NCBI GenBank assembly: GCA_903868145.1
Contig: CAIPTY010000048.1
Location: 1 to 32,079 of the forward strand
DNA from: an uncultured Desulfuromonadales bacterium
Lineage (GTDB): Bacteria; Desulfobacterota; Desulfuromonadia; Geobacterales; Pseudopelobacteraceae
Reading direction: 5' to 3'
DNA: 32,079 nucleotides
The notes beneath the pieces are model-generated. The model searched no databases, was not told the origin of the DNA, and was given only the letters and a program-made list of their open reading frames with translations. Both the position numbers and the translations under genes were made by a program. Positions 9,050 to 16,443 of the stretch are shown piece after piece. Each line of letters starts with the position of its first letter. The stretch's first letter is position 1.

Positions 9050-9814
9050 TCACATCTTATGACACAACTCACACTTGTCCTGCACACCAAAAGCGGTTTT
9101 ACCCTCATGGCACTTTCCGCAGGATCCGCCTTTTTCCATCGCCTGCATCGACACCTTGGCCTTGCTGCGGGTTGTCGGGAAAAGCGAAGTGTGGCAGTCG
9201 GTGCATCTGTACAGACTGATATGGGACGTATGGCTGAACACAACGTTGCCGGTGGTTTTCTCCTCAAAGACCAGTTCTCTCACCGGGTGACATTTTGAAC
9301 AATCCTTCACGGAAAAAGCCTTTTTGGAGTTGTGACAGGCACCGCATGATTTCCCCTTCTCCATCTCCGTCATGGTGACGCGTTTATTCCGCCCTGCGGC
9401 AAAGAGAGAAGGGTGACACTCACCGCAATCGGGCGATGCGGCACGATGAAGCAGATGGCTGAATCTGGTCGGCCCCGTTGCCTTGACTTTAAAGCGTATC
9501 TCCGGTGTCAGATGGCAACGTGCGCACTCTTTGAGAGAAAAGGCTTTTTTCCCCTCATGGCATGCCCCGCACGACTTCCCTTTTTCCATCTCAGCCATGG
9601 AAAAATGTTTTTTCCTTTTCAGATCAAAAATGGTGTCGTGACATGCCCGGCAATTATTTGCCAGACCCTTCTTGTTTATATGGTTGCCATGGCTGAAAAC
9701 TACGCTGCCCAGGCCCTTGGTCGTAATAACCACATCACGGACGGTGACGGCGGACGCAGCGCTCTGGAAAATCAGGAATAATCCCGTCATGAGGAAAATC
9801 AGGCGGTACTTCAT
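9050..9814 (-). CDS. Nine-haem periplasmic cytochrome c built from three c7-like repeats
   Basis: This 254-residue secreted protein has a signal peptide ending near SAASA. It carries nine CxxCH sites: CRACH, CGACH, CARCH, CGECH, CGACH, CSKCH, CTDCH, CGKCH and CELCH. They fall in three tandem modules of about 75 residues, each with FSH..H, a first CxxCH, the marker EKGKSCGACH and a third CxxCH. Each module is a three-haem cytochrome c7-like unit, so the protein is a triplicated c7. I took ATG 9814, which has GGAGG at 7 bases and gives a clean signal peptide. It should carry electrons out of the membrane complex encoded by its neighbours, the position held by CbcC-like proteins in Geobacter. 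Confidence 0.9.
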   Translation of the reverse strand: MKYRLIFLMTGLFLIFQSAASAVTVRDVVITTKGLGSVVFSHGNHINKKGLANNCRACHDTIFDLKRKKHFSMAEMEKGKSCGACHEGKKAFSLKECARCHLTPEIRFKVKATGPTRFSHLLHRAASPDCGECHPSLFAAGRNKRVTMTEMEKGKSCGACHNSKKAFSVKDCSKCHPVRELVFEEKTTGNVVFSHTSHISLYRCTDCHTSLFPTTRSKAKVSMQAMEKGGSCGKCHEGKTAFGVQDKCELCHKM

Positions 9815-9927
9815 ACGATGTCCTCCGGCAGAGATTTCATAGTACCTCAAAAAAATGAGTTAAACAAAAGTGGGATGAGGGGCGGGGTAAGCTGAAACAG
9901 GCTGATTTCATGGTATTCCCCCCCACC

Positions 9928-10635
9928 CTAACCCTGTTTCTCTGTGCTTGAAATACCGATTTCAGGCTTGGTGATTTCGGTGGTTTTCTCAGGTGCATCG
10001 TCTTCGACGGTTTCCTCTTCCCAACCGTTCCACATCGGTTTGAAGTGGGCCAGGGGGGTATGTCCGAGAGTTGCCAGATAGATATGCACAAACAGAAAAG
10101 CGGTAAAACAGCAGGCCAGCAGAAAATGAGTCCCCACCAGTATCTTTATCCCCCCCAGCAGCATAAGCAGTTCGCGCAGGGGAGCAACATACATGAGCAG
10201 GACGCCGCTTGCAATAACCAGCGGCAGGAGGATGAACATGATTACCAGATAGGCGGCCTTCTGCATGGGATTGAATTTACTCTCCGGCGTGCTGTGGTGC
10301 GGATTGGGCTGCCCCACAAAATATGCAAGAAAATAGAAGTACGCCTGACGGAAAATCCCCGAGGTAAGATCCTTAACGGTCGGAACATAGAGCTTTATCA
10401 GGCTTCTCGCCACTATCAGATAATACACGAGCCAGAGCATGTAGGAGATGGAAACAACCACGCCCGCAGTATTATGCAGACGAATCGCCGCCTTGTAGGC
10501 TCCAAAAATATTTATGTAGTCGGGGAACCGTATCTGAATCCCGGTGATACACAGGGTAACGATTCCAAAAGCGTTCAGCCAGTGCCAGATTCTGACCGGC
10601 AGAGGTGTCATGTACATCATCTCTTTATGCTTCAT
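9928..10635 (-). CDS. Cytochrome b subunit of quinol:cytochrome c oxidoreductase
   Basis: This 235-residue membrane protein of the prokaryotic cytochrome b561 / hydrogenase cytochrome b family has about four helices. Histidines expected to hold haem b occur in VRIWHWLNAFG (helix 1), AIRLHNTAGVVV (helix 2) and the pair GTHFLLAC / VHIYLATLG. An acidic tail follows the last helix. I start it at ATG 10635, preceded by AAGGAG; a longer upstream frame is antiparallel noise inside the previous gene. It overlaps the end of the 7-haem cytochrome gene by 11 bases, so the two are translationally coupled. Its likely role is oxidising menaquinol and passing electrons to the multihaem subunits. The arrangement recalls CbcB in Geobacter Cbc5. 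Confidence 0.88.
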   Translation of the reverse strand: MKHKEMMYMTPLPVRIWHWLNAFGIVTLCITGIQIRFPDYINIFGAYKAAIRLHNTAGVVVSISYMLWLVYYLIVARSLIKLYVPTVKDLTSGIFRQAYFYFLAYFVGQPNPHHSTPESKFNPMQKAAYLVIMFILLPLVIASGVLLMYVAPLRELLMLLGGIKILVGTHFLLACCFTAFLFVHIYLATLGHTPLAHFKPMWNGWEEETVEDDAPEKTTEITKPEIGISSTEKQG

Positions 10636-11686
10636 GATTACTCTCCTTTCGATTCTTCCTGGTAAGAAACCGGAAAAAACCATGAGCAACCGGAAAAGAT
10701 AGACCCGCAGCAACGATAAGGGCGCCGATAATGTTGAGAGCAGTGCTTCTGGTTGTGCCGAGCATGTAAAAGTCCGGGGTACCGTACAGGATGTCAAGAA
10801 TGGCGCCTTTCTCCACGGAAAGTCTCGTAAATCCACCATTTTTTTCGGGAAAGGAGATAAAACTTTTCTGCATGGCCTTCGGACCGGACGCATGGCAAAA
10901 AGAACAATCCCAGCGGTTATTCAGTATCTGATAACTGTGAGTGACAATTTCCGGTGTCATCATGCCCCATAACCGCATGTTTTTTCCTCGAAGCTGGTGA
11001 TTGAATGCTCTCAGTTCCGCAAGCGATACAATGTTGTCGCCATTTAAGTCTATCAGTCTGCGGATATCCTCCCCGCGCGTCAGACCGGCAAGTTCTTCAT
11101 ATCCGGCTGTTTTGAATTCAGTCCCCGAACCGGGGAGGCGGCTTTCAATGGACATGATAATGACATAATCCTTTGAGCCGGTGTGGCAGGTGATGCAGAG
11201 CAGCGAATCAATATGGAGATCAGCCTGAGGCAACCATTTCGCATGACTCTGAATGGTTTTCCGGGTATCGTGGCACCTGGCACACGTACGGTTTATATCC
11301 TCTCCTGACATGGATGCCGGCAACCGTGCATCATGCGGATTATGACAGTCGTTGCATCGAGCCTTTGGGGCGTGGACACTTTTTGCATATTCATCATGAA
11401 CAGGTCCATGGCACTCTCCGCAGGTTGCTTTGGGCGGTATATAGCTGTCACCGGGATGCCCCGACGAGACCCGGTCATGACACGATGTACAGCCTACAAT
11501 AGCATGGGTTGTACTTGCAAACCTTGCGGGATCAATATAGACTCTCCTGATGGATGAGCTTTTGATTTCCGCGCTGCCATGGCAGGCCATACATTTTTCA
11601 TTTTCGGGACCGGCAGCCAGGGCAGTGCCAGTGAAGGCAATGAAAATCGCCAGACAGATACTTATCGATCGTGTATGCAGATGCAT
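10625..11686 (-). CDS. Seven-haem membrane-anchored cytochrome c with EF-hand-like motif
   Basis: This 353-residue protein has a signal peptide (cleavage near GTALAA) and seven CxxCH motifs: CMACH, CTSCH, CGECH, CNDCH, CARCH, CITCH and CSFCH. An EF-hand-like calcium loop (DLNGDNIVSLAEL, near residue 210) lies between haems six and seven. A C-terminal membrane helix (ALNIIGALIVAAGLSFPVA) and a basic tail anchor it. The start ATG 11686 with GGGAG is preferred over one 27 bases upstream. It is the first gene of a minus-strand operon running to 7091. The gene order (7-haem c, cytochrome b, multihaem c, accessory membrane proteins) matches what I recall of the Geobacter Cbc5 menaquinol:cytochrome c oxidoreductase, so it would be the CbcA equivalent. 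Confidence 0.9.
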   Translation of the reverse strand: MHLHTRSISICLAIFIAFTGTALAAGPENEKCMACHGSAEIKSSSIRRVYIDPARFASTTHAIVGCTSCHDRVSSGHPGDSYIPPKATCGECHGPVHDEYAKSVHAPKARCNDCHNPHDARLPASMSGEDINRTCARCHDTRKTIQSHAKWLPQADLHIDSLLCITCHTGSKDYVIIMSIESRLPGSGTEFKTAGYEELAGLTRGEDIRRLIDLNGDNIVSLAELRAFNHQLRGKNMRLWGMMTPEIVTHSYQILNNRWDCSFCHASGPKAMQKSFISFPEKNGGFTRLSVEKGAILDILYGTPDFYMLGTTRSTALNIIGALIVAAGLSFPVAHGFFRFLTRKNRKESNHEA

Positions 11687-11900
11687 GACGTAAACTCCCT
11701 GTTCCCGTACCAAAATGCTGGCAGCCGTTTTTTATATGCCCTCTCTTTCTTGTAACACGCTTTTCAAACTTTTCAATTACCGGCACAAAGAAAATCAGTA
11801 CTGCGTGTAAAATATGCTCAGCAGAGAAACGGAAAAAATGACAATAAGCGCTGGGAATATCGAAGGTGGCACTTCTAAATAACGATTAACGGGAGAGTGT
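11687..11900. other. Divergent intergenic region with no gene
   Basis: It separates the cytochrome operon (minus) from a small secreted protein (plus). It must hold both promoters, but I find no clear -24/-12 or -35/-10 pair that I would defend. Confidence 0.35.
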
Positions 11901-12248
11901 ATGCGAAAATGTGCAATTACAATTTTAAGCGTCGTATTGATGGCGCAGGGAGCCGTTGCGGCAGAAAAAACGGTAAAGTGCGAGATAACCAGCGGCAACA
12001 AAATCGTCTTCAATGCCAACTGTGTTTTTATGCCGGAAGAAGGTGGTTCCTTTTCCCTGTCCGGTATCAAGCAAAAACCGTTTTTTGACGGTATTTCAGT
12101 TATTTCGGTTTCAATAATTGAAAAAGGTGTTGCCGAGGTGCGCGGCTTGACTGCCGACGGGATAAATTCCAGGTGGGGTGAGGCCAAACGGTCAAATAAG
12201 GATAAGGCATGCTGGGTTGGCGAAGATTTTAAAGTTTGCGCCAGATAA
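11901..12248 (+). CDS. Small secreted protein, unknown function
   Basis: This 115-residue protein has a signal peptide (hydrophobic ITILSVVLMAQG, cleavage near AVAA). The mature part is about 95 residues with four cysteines: KCEI, NANCVF, KACWVG and KVCAR. They could form two disulfides, consistent with a periplasmic location. GGGAG precedes the ATG. I recognise no family. It is followed by a strong hairpin shared with the convergent secreted-protein gene. Confidence 0.72.
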   Translation: MRKCAITILSVVLMAQGAVAAEKTVKCEITSGNKIVFNANCVFMPEEGGSFSLSGIKQKPFFDGISVISVSIIEKGVAEVRGLTADGINSRWGEAKRSNKDKACWVGEDFKVCAR

Positions 12249-12285
12249 CATCAGTCCTGTTCGCTCCCTTCAAGAGAAATTCTCA

Positions 12286-12327
12286 CGCACGACTCCCGGC
12301 AATTTGAGCTTCACCGGGAGTCGTGCG
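12286..12327. terminator. Bidirectional hairpin terminator between convergent genes
   Basis: A perfect 14-bp stem (12286-12299 with 12314-12327) has a 14-base loop, midway between the ends of two convergent genes. The T-rich tail is modest on both sides (AATAATTGCTTCTTT on plus; TTTCTCTTG on minus). Confidence 0.75.
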
Positions 12328-12343
12328 GAATAATTGCTTCTTT

Positions 12344-12694
12344 CTACCTGATTTGACGGCGGGCATCACGGAGGCTCAACTCCCAGATACCTTCCCGGTC
12401 GTTAAAGACAGCGACGCGGTCAATATAGGTTCTTCCCCAGTCGGCGATCTCGATTGTGTCATCGCCTTTCACTCTCACACGTGCCCCATTGGAAGTCGGA
12501 AAGCTGCTGTTACCGGGCCTGTACGTCCAATTTACCCTGCCAAATTTTCCGGTCGTAATGAAAAAAGTTACCTGCGACCGGGTATCGTTCGTAATACGTA
12601 TCTCGGCACGCGGTGCGGCATCGGACACGAGTGGTATAAGCAAACATACAGCAACCACAGCCATTGCAACATAGATTCTAACCTGTTTCATCAT
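12344..12694 (-). CDS. Small secreted protein, unknown function
   Basis: This 116-residue protein has a signal peptide (VRIYVAMAVVAVCLLIPLV, cleavage near SDA-A). The mature part is predicted to be beta-rich, with TNDTRSQVTFFITTG and VRVKGDDTIEIADWG. It has no cysteines after the signal and no recognised motif. AGGAGG lies 9-10 bases before tandem ATGs at 12694/12691. It is convergent with the preceding secreted-protein gene across a shared terminator. Confidence 0.7.
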   Translation of the reverse strand: MMKQVRIYVAMAVVAVCLLIPLVSDAAPRAEIRITNDTRSQVTFFITTGKFGRVNWTYRPGNSSFPTSNGARVRVKGDDTIEIADWGRTYIDRVAVFNDREGIWELSLRDARRQIR

Positions 12695-12912
12695 AACGGT
12701 GATCCTCCTAAAATTGTGTAGTTATGTACTTTACCATTAGATTTACTACGCCTGCATTACCTGCAAATTCCATCCTGTCCAGATTTGATCTCGCGTGACC
12801 GGAGATTCTGAAATGCTCTCCTTTCTCGTTATTGAACTCCCTGTCCCCAGTTCTCTGAAATCAACTGCGATATTCCGTTGAAGGCCACAACATCCTCAGG
12901 CATGAGTGCAAT

Positions 12913-13296
12913 CTACTTCCACTCCCATGATGTCAGTTCATACCCGGCGTTTGACAATTTCTGATATACGACCGCTTCTGCCTGTTTCTCTTCGGAATTA
13001 ACCCTGACTGCCAGCTTGAGGCGATAATTCATCCCGGCTACGACCTGCTGCCGGACGCTCAAAATCTTGACCAGAACATATTGTGTGGCTGGTGTATTAT
13101 TTTTCCCCTGGGCCGTTTTTTCCTGTGTCCTGATCGCAAAGGCGGCGGCTGAGAGCACCTGTGCATCCGTCACGGATGCGTCAAAATAACCACCAGCCAG
13201 TGCCGGAGGGGTCTCCGCGGATTTTCCTGAACCTGGAAACAGCACCACCAGGAGAAGAAGTACCATCAGCAGGATTTGAAATCTTCCTGTTTTCAT
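12913..13296 (-). CDS. Secreted cystatin-like protein
   Basis: This 127-residue protein has a signal peptide (ILLMVLLLLVVLFPGSG, cleavage near KSA-E) and a mature domain of about 100 residues with the cystatin signatures. There is a GG near the N-terminus (ALAGGYFDAS) and the central QVVAG hairpin loop (QxVxG motif) in RQQVVAGMNYRLKLAV, then a strand and WEW near the end. Cystatins inhibit papain-like cysteine proteases through exactly these two elements. Bacterial members are uncommon and mostly uncharacterised. I start it at ATG 13296, directly before the signal peptide, although no good ribosome site is visible. It is divergent from the sigma54 regulator at 13515. Confidence 0.8.
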   Translation of the reverse strand: MKTGRFQILLMVLLLLVVLFPGSGKSAETPPALAGGYFDASVTDAQVLSAAAFAIRTQEKTAQGKNNTPATQYVLVKILSVRQQVVAGMNYRLKLAVRVNSEEKQAEAVVYQKLSNAGYELTSWEWK

Positions 13297-13514
13297 ATTT
13301 TTCACAGAACCCGACCTTTCTCCGAAACATCCATTTGGATCATCAGGACGACATCCGCTTCTGACAATACCCTTAGATTCAACCATCGTCAATGCGTTTT
13401 GTGAGTCTGAATACTTTGAAACTGATCTGCTGAATCCGTTATAATGTCGTATACATTTGACTTGTTTTAAAAAAATGGTAGCTTTTAGAGGTACGTAAAC
13501 CCAAAGGATCGTGT

Positions 13515-14963
13515 ATGCAACGAACAAGATTACTCATTGTTGATGATGAAGCAGCAATCAGGGACGGATTGAAACGTATTCTCGAACGCGAATCGTTTGT
13601 TGTCGAAACCTGCTCCAGCGGTTTTCATGCCATCGAGATCATGCAGCAGCATACGTTCGATCTGATCATAACAGACCTGAAAATGCCGGGTATGAGCGGC
13701 ATCGAGGTTCTAAAAGGCGTCAGAACCCTGCAGCCCGGCATCCCGGTAATCCTTATTACCGGCTTTGCTTCGATTGACACGGCTGTGGAGGCCATGAAAA
13801 ACGGGGCGTCGGATTATATATCAAAGCCCTTCGCACCCGACATTCTGATGGAAAAGGTTAAAAACGCCCTTTCCCAGCGTCACAGCTCTTCCGATGAGGC
13901 AGATTTCAAAGAGGAAGTCAGCCAGCATCATGGATTTCATCAGTTTATTGGAGAGAGTGCCGAGATGCAGAAGGTGTATCACCGCATCGTGCAGGTGGCC
14001 GCCACCAACAGCACCGTGCTGATCACCGGGGAAAGCGGCACCGGCAAGGAACTGGCAGCCCGTGCAATCCATGACAACAGCCTCAGAAAAGATAGGCCTT
14101 TTGTGGCGGTGGATTGCTCCTCCCTGGCGGAAACACTGCTTGAGAGCGAATTATTCGGACATGTCAAAGGTTCTTTTACCGGTGCGGTACAGGCAAAAAC
14201 CGGGTTATTCAAGATTGCCGACGGTGGCACCCTCTTTCTGGATGAGGTTTCAAACATCACTCTCTCTACTCAGGCCAAACTCCTGCGCACCCTTCAGGAA
14301 CGCAAGATTACCCCCATAGGCGGCACGCAGCCGGTGCCCATAGATATCCACCTGGTCGCCGCAACAAACAGGAATCTCAAAACAATGTCGCACGAAGGAA
14401 CATTTCGGGAAGATCTGTTTTTTCGTCTGAATATAATTCCTATCGAACTCCCGCCTCTTCGTGATCGCAGGCAGGATATTCCGATCCTCATACGTCATTT
14501 TTTGAAAAAGTACACACGGGAGATTGGCAAGGAGATCCGTGGGATTGCACCAGATGTCATGTCCTTTCTGGAAAACTATTTATATCCGGGCAATGTACGT
14601 GAGCTGGAGAATATGATTGAACGGGCGGTAGTGCTGGCGGAAGGAGATTGTATCCGAAATGAGGATCTCGAACTCTGGGACAGCAATGACGAGCCAGCAT
14701 CAAACAAGATGATTGACCGCATTCCCATGAACGCAGAAGAGCTTAAAGAGATGAAACGCCATATTCGGGATCACGCCATGGAATCCCTGGAAAGCGTGTT
14801 TGTGCGCAACGCCCTTGAACGTAACGGCTGGAATGTTACCAGAGCGGCCGAAGAGACCGGTATATTGAGGCCGAATTTCCAGAACATGATGAAGAAACTG
14901 CGGATTTCGATAAAGGGAGAACGGGGATTCAAACCGGATCATTCCCCCGATCCGTCAGAATGA
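13515..14963 (+). CDS. NtrC-family sigma54-dependent response regulator
   Basis: This 482-residue protein has a receiver domain at 1-120 (D10-D11, phosphoacceptor D54, T82, K104), then a sigma54-interacting AAA+ ATPase. The ATPase shows Walker A GESGTGKE at 172-179, the sigma54-contact loop as GSFTGA at 219-224 (Ser in place of the commoner Ala) and Walker B GGTLFLDE at 237-244. The C-terminal Fis-type helix-turn-helix includes ERNGWNVTRAAEETGI. Phosphorylation would license activation of sigma54 promoters; no cognate kinase is adjacent. The stop overlaps the start of a small duplicated ORF (ATGA). It marks the last clearly chromosomal gene before the tRNA-associated island. Confidence 0.94.
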   Translation: MQRTRLLIVDDEAAIRDGLKRILERESFVVETCSSGFHAIEIMQQHTFDLIITDLKMPGMSGIEVLKGVRTLQPGIPVILITGFASIDTAVEAMKNGASDYISKPFAPDILMEKVKNALSQRHSSSDEADFKEEVSQHHGFHQFIGESAEMQKVYHRIVQVAATNSTVLITGESGTGKELAARAIHDNSLRKDRPFVAVDCSSLAETLLESELFGHVKGSFTGAVQAKTGLFKIADGGTLFLDEVSNITLSTQAKLLRTLQERKITPIGGTQPVPIDIHLVAATNRNLKTMSHEGTFREDLFFRLNIIPIELPPLRDRRQDIPILIRHFLKKYTREIGKEIRGIAPDVMSFLENYLYPGNVRELENMIERAVVLAEGDCIRNEDLELWDSNDEPASNKMIDRIPMNAEELKEMKRHIRDHAMESLESVFVRNALERNGWNVTRAAEETGILRPNFQNMMKKLRISIKGERGFKPDHSPDPSE

Positions 14964-15049
14964 AAACCGATGTTGAATTTATGAATAGAACAGGATATAC
15001 AGGTACGCAGTCCGCAGAAAACAAGAAAATTGGAAGAGCACTTAAATAG
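14960..15049 (+). CDS. 29-residue small ORF, duplicated beside the intact tRNA
   Basis: The ATG overlaps the stop of the sigma54 regulator. Its first 13 residues (MKTDVEFMNRTGY) closely match those of another small ORF at 21802 (MKTSVEIMNRIGY), with several silent or conservative base changes between them. Both sit upstream of a tRNA-Ser copy. Whether it is translated is unknown; the match may reflect duplicated DNA rather than a protein. Confidence 0.4.
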   Translation: MKTDVEFMNRTGYTGTQSAENKKIGRALK

Positions 15050-15065
15050 TAGAGTTCCCCAGCAT

Positions 15066-15105
15066 GGAGAGGTGTCCGAGTGGTCGATGGTGCCTGACTC
15101 GAAAT
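15066..15105 (+). pseudogene. 5' half of tRNA-Ser(CGA), left attachment-site copy
   Basis: These 40 bases are identical to 22033-22072 of the intact tRNA-Ser: acceptor strand, D arm and anticodon stem-loop up to one base past the loop. The sequence then diverges completely. The bases before it are also similar between copies (TAGAGTT..CCAGCA). Loss of homology at the anticodon stem-loop is typical of tyrosine-recombinase attachment cores, so I read this as attL of the segment ending at 22072. It cannot form a functional tRNA. Confidence 0.82.
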
Positions 15106-15153
15106 GATCCCGAAAATCCGTGTAGCGTAAAACTCACATAAGCAAATCAATCC

Positions 15154-15187
15154 AATGCGTTAGCTAATACAGCTAGCGCATTTTTTT
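15154..15187 (+). terminator. Rho-independent terminator after the half-tRNA
   Basis: A 12-bp stem (15154-15165 with 15171-15182, one G-U pair) with loop AATAC is followed by an uninterrupted T7 run. It would end any transcript started at the promoter of the truncated tRNA copy. Confidence 0.88.
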
Positions 15188-15203
15188 GTTTAAAACGGCC
15201 TCA

Positions 15204-15224
15204 ATGGTGCACTGATGGTGCACT
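15204..15224 (+). repeat. Direct repeat of ATGGTGCACT, left arm-type sites
   Basis: There are two copies of ATGGTGCACT, at 15204-15213 and 15215-15224, with an 11-base period. An inverted copy lies at 15325-15334. The same tandem pair occurs at 21902-21922 near the other end of the segment. Short repeats about 100 bases from each core on both sides fit arm-binding sites of a tyrosine integrase; that role is inference. Confidence 0.65.
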
Positions 15225-15351
15225 ACTCGGCGAATATTCTCGAATGGGTACAAAACATGGCGACAGATTGAGCATCCCTGTGAAGGCCCGATTTTAAAGC
15301 GATTACAGGCAATAAAAAATGAAAAGTGCACCATAATTGCACTATTTTACA

Positions 15352-15380
15352 TTGACCACATCATAACTATCTGTTATAAA
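15352..15380 (+). promoter_or_regulatory. Sigma70-type promoter for the GHKL-like gene
   Basis: TTGACC (15352-15357) and TATAAA (15375-15380) are separated by exactly 17 bases. Initiation near 15387 would leave only about 16 untranslated bases before ATG 15403, with no Shine-Dalgarno. An inverted arm-type repeat lies just upstream at 15325-15334, so a bound recombinase could affect it. Confidence 0.7.
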
Positions 15381-15402
15381 AGCATATATTTTAATTTGTC
15401 AT

Positions 15403-16443
15403 ATGATTGTACATCATTGTCGCGGGTTTTCGTGGTTATCTTCCGAGTGGCTTGACAATAAAGATTGGGAACCACTTTCAATCATAGATTCAGCACCTGG
15501 AGAGGGCCTTGATTCTCCTGGCACTCTAATTGAAGTTAAAAGTCTTTATCCAAGTGTTTCCAGACATTTTCATAGCGAATCATTTGTCAATGAACTGCAA
15601 ACAGCACTCGGTGAGCACTTTACAACATTCTTGCAAAAGGGCCTCAACATCGAGGTTAACAATACTTTGGTGAAACCTGTTCGGGTGGAAGTCTTGGTTT
15701 CGGATCAAGTCGACGGTCCAGCTCCATATATTTATCAAAAGGAGATTGATGGTGTTAACGTTTCAATTACCGTTGGGCTAAACACAGGAAGAAGTTTTGA
15801 TGATGAAGATGACGAAAGCGGTGACTTTGAGCGAAATAGATCTGCAACGATTGCTGGCTGGACGGTTTTTTGTAACGACAGAGCTGTAATATTTGGCGAT
15901 AAAGGTCGCTTGACGGGCTGGGGCGATGGAGTCCCAATGTACCACGGTCAGTTCTCTGTAATTACTGGTATTGTAGAATTTCGTTCCGCATCTGCTGATA
16001 AGTTACCAATAACTACGACTAAAAGGGCTTTAGACACTTCATCTGAGGTTTGGCTTGAAGCTCGGGTAAAGATGCGCGAAGGATTAAGAGTTTGGATTAA
16101 TCATACAAATACATGGAAAAATCATCCTCGCTCCGAGCAATCAAAATACTGGGAATCAGCACGGCCTTTATCCTTGGCCAAGGCCGTGGAGTCTGTCGTA
16201 TCGCGAGATGTTACCAATAAACAGGATGGGGGAATTGAGTATAATCCAACAAAGAAAAAGGTCCTTCCAGTACCAGATACAAAAAAGCCTTCTTCAAGGA
16301 AAATTGTATTTTCGAGACCTATCGAAGAGATAAGAACCGTTTCAAGTGCTCTGTTTGATAGAGACGATGAAGCCCCCGGCGTTGTCGGTGACAAATGTTT
16401 TTATATCGTTCTTGAAAGTGCGCAGCAAAGGAAGGTGGAATGA
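15403..16443 (+). CDS. GHKL-type ATPase-like protein, apparently lacking its ATP-binding domain
   Basis: This 346-residue protein reads like the C-terminal two-thirds of a large Hsp90/MutL-like (GHKL) ATPase of the kind found in defence loci. From GTLIEVKSLYPSVSRHF onward it resembles the post-ATPase part, including TIAGWTVFCNDRAVIF and PITTTKRALDTSS. The N, G1 and G2 ATP-binding boxes are absent, and a stop codon in the same frame lies upstream at 15364. Either it is N-terminally truncated at the island's left end, or it is a genuine ATPase-free variant, since a good promoter sits directly upstream. It has no ribosome site. The stop abuts the start of the next gene, so the two are coupled. 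Family assignment is from memory of sequence style and is moderate. Confidence 0.6.
   Translation: MIVHHCRGFSWLSSEWLDNKDWEPLSIIDSAPGEGLDSPGTLIEVKSLYPSVSRHFHSESFVNELQTALGEHFTTFLQKGLNIEVNNTLVKPVRVEVLVSDQVDGPAPYIYQKEIDGVNVSITVGLNTGRSFDDEDDESGDFERNRSATIAGWTVFCNDRAVIFGDKGRLTGWGDGVPMYHGQFSVITGIVEFRSASADKLPITTTKRALDTSSEVWLEARVKMREGLRVWINHTNTWKNHPRSEQSKYWESARPLSLAKAVESVVSRDVTNKQDGGIEYNPTKKKVLPVPDTKKPSSRKIVFSRPIEEIRTVSSALFDRDDEAPGVVGDKCFYIVLESAQQRKVE

Noticed and set aside
9050-9814. Tandem DNA repeats as a non-coding repeat array
   Set aside because: They are explained by repeated haem modules within one secreted cytochrome.
11795-12187. 130-codon minus-strand open frame
   Set aside because: It is antisense to the small secreted protein at 11901, which has a ribosome site and signal peptide; the minus frame has neither.
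15204-15334. GTGCAC-type repeats as a CRISPR array
   Set aside because: Units are 10 bases with a 1-base spacing and only two or three copies; there are no spacers and no cas genes.
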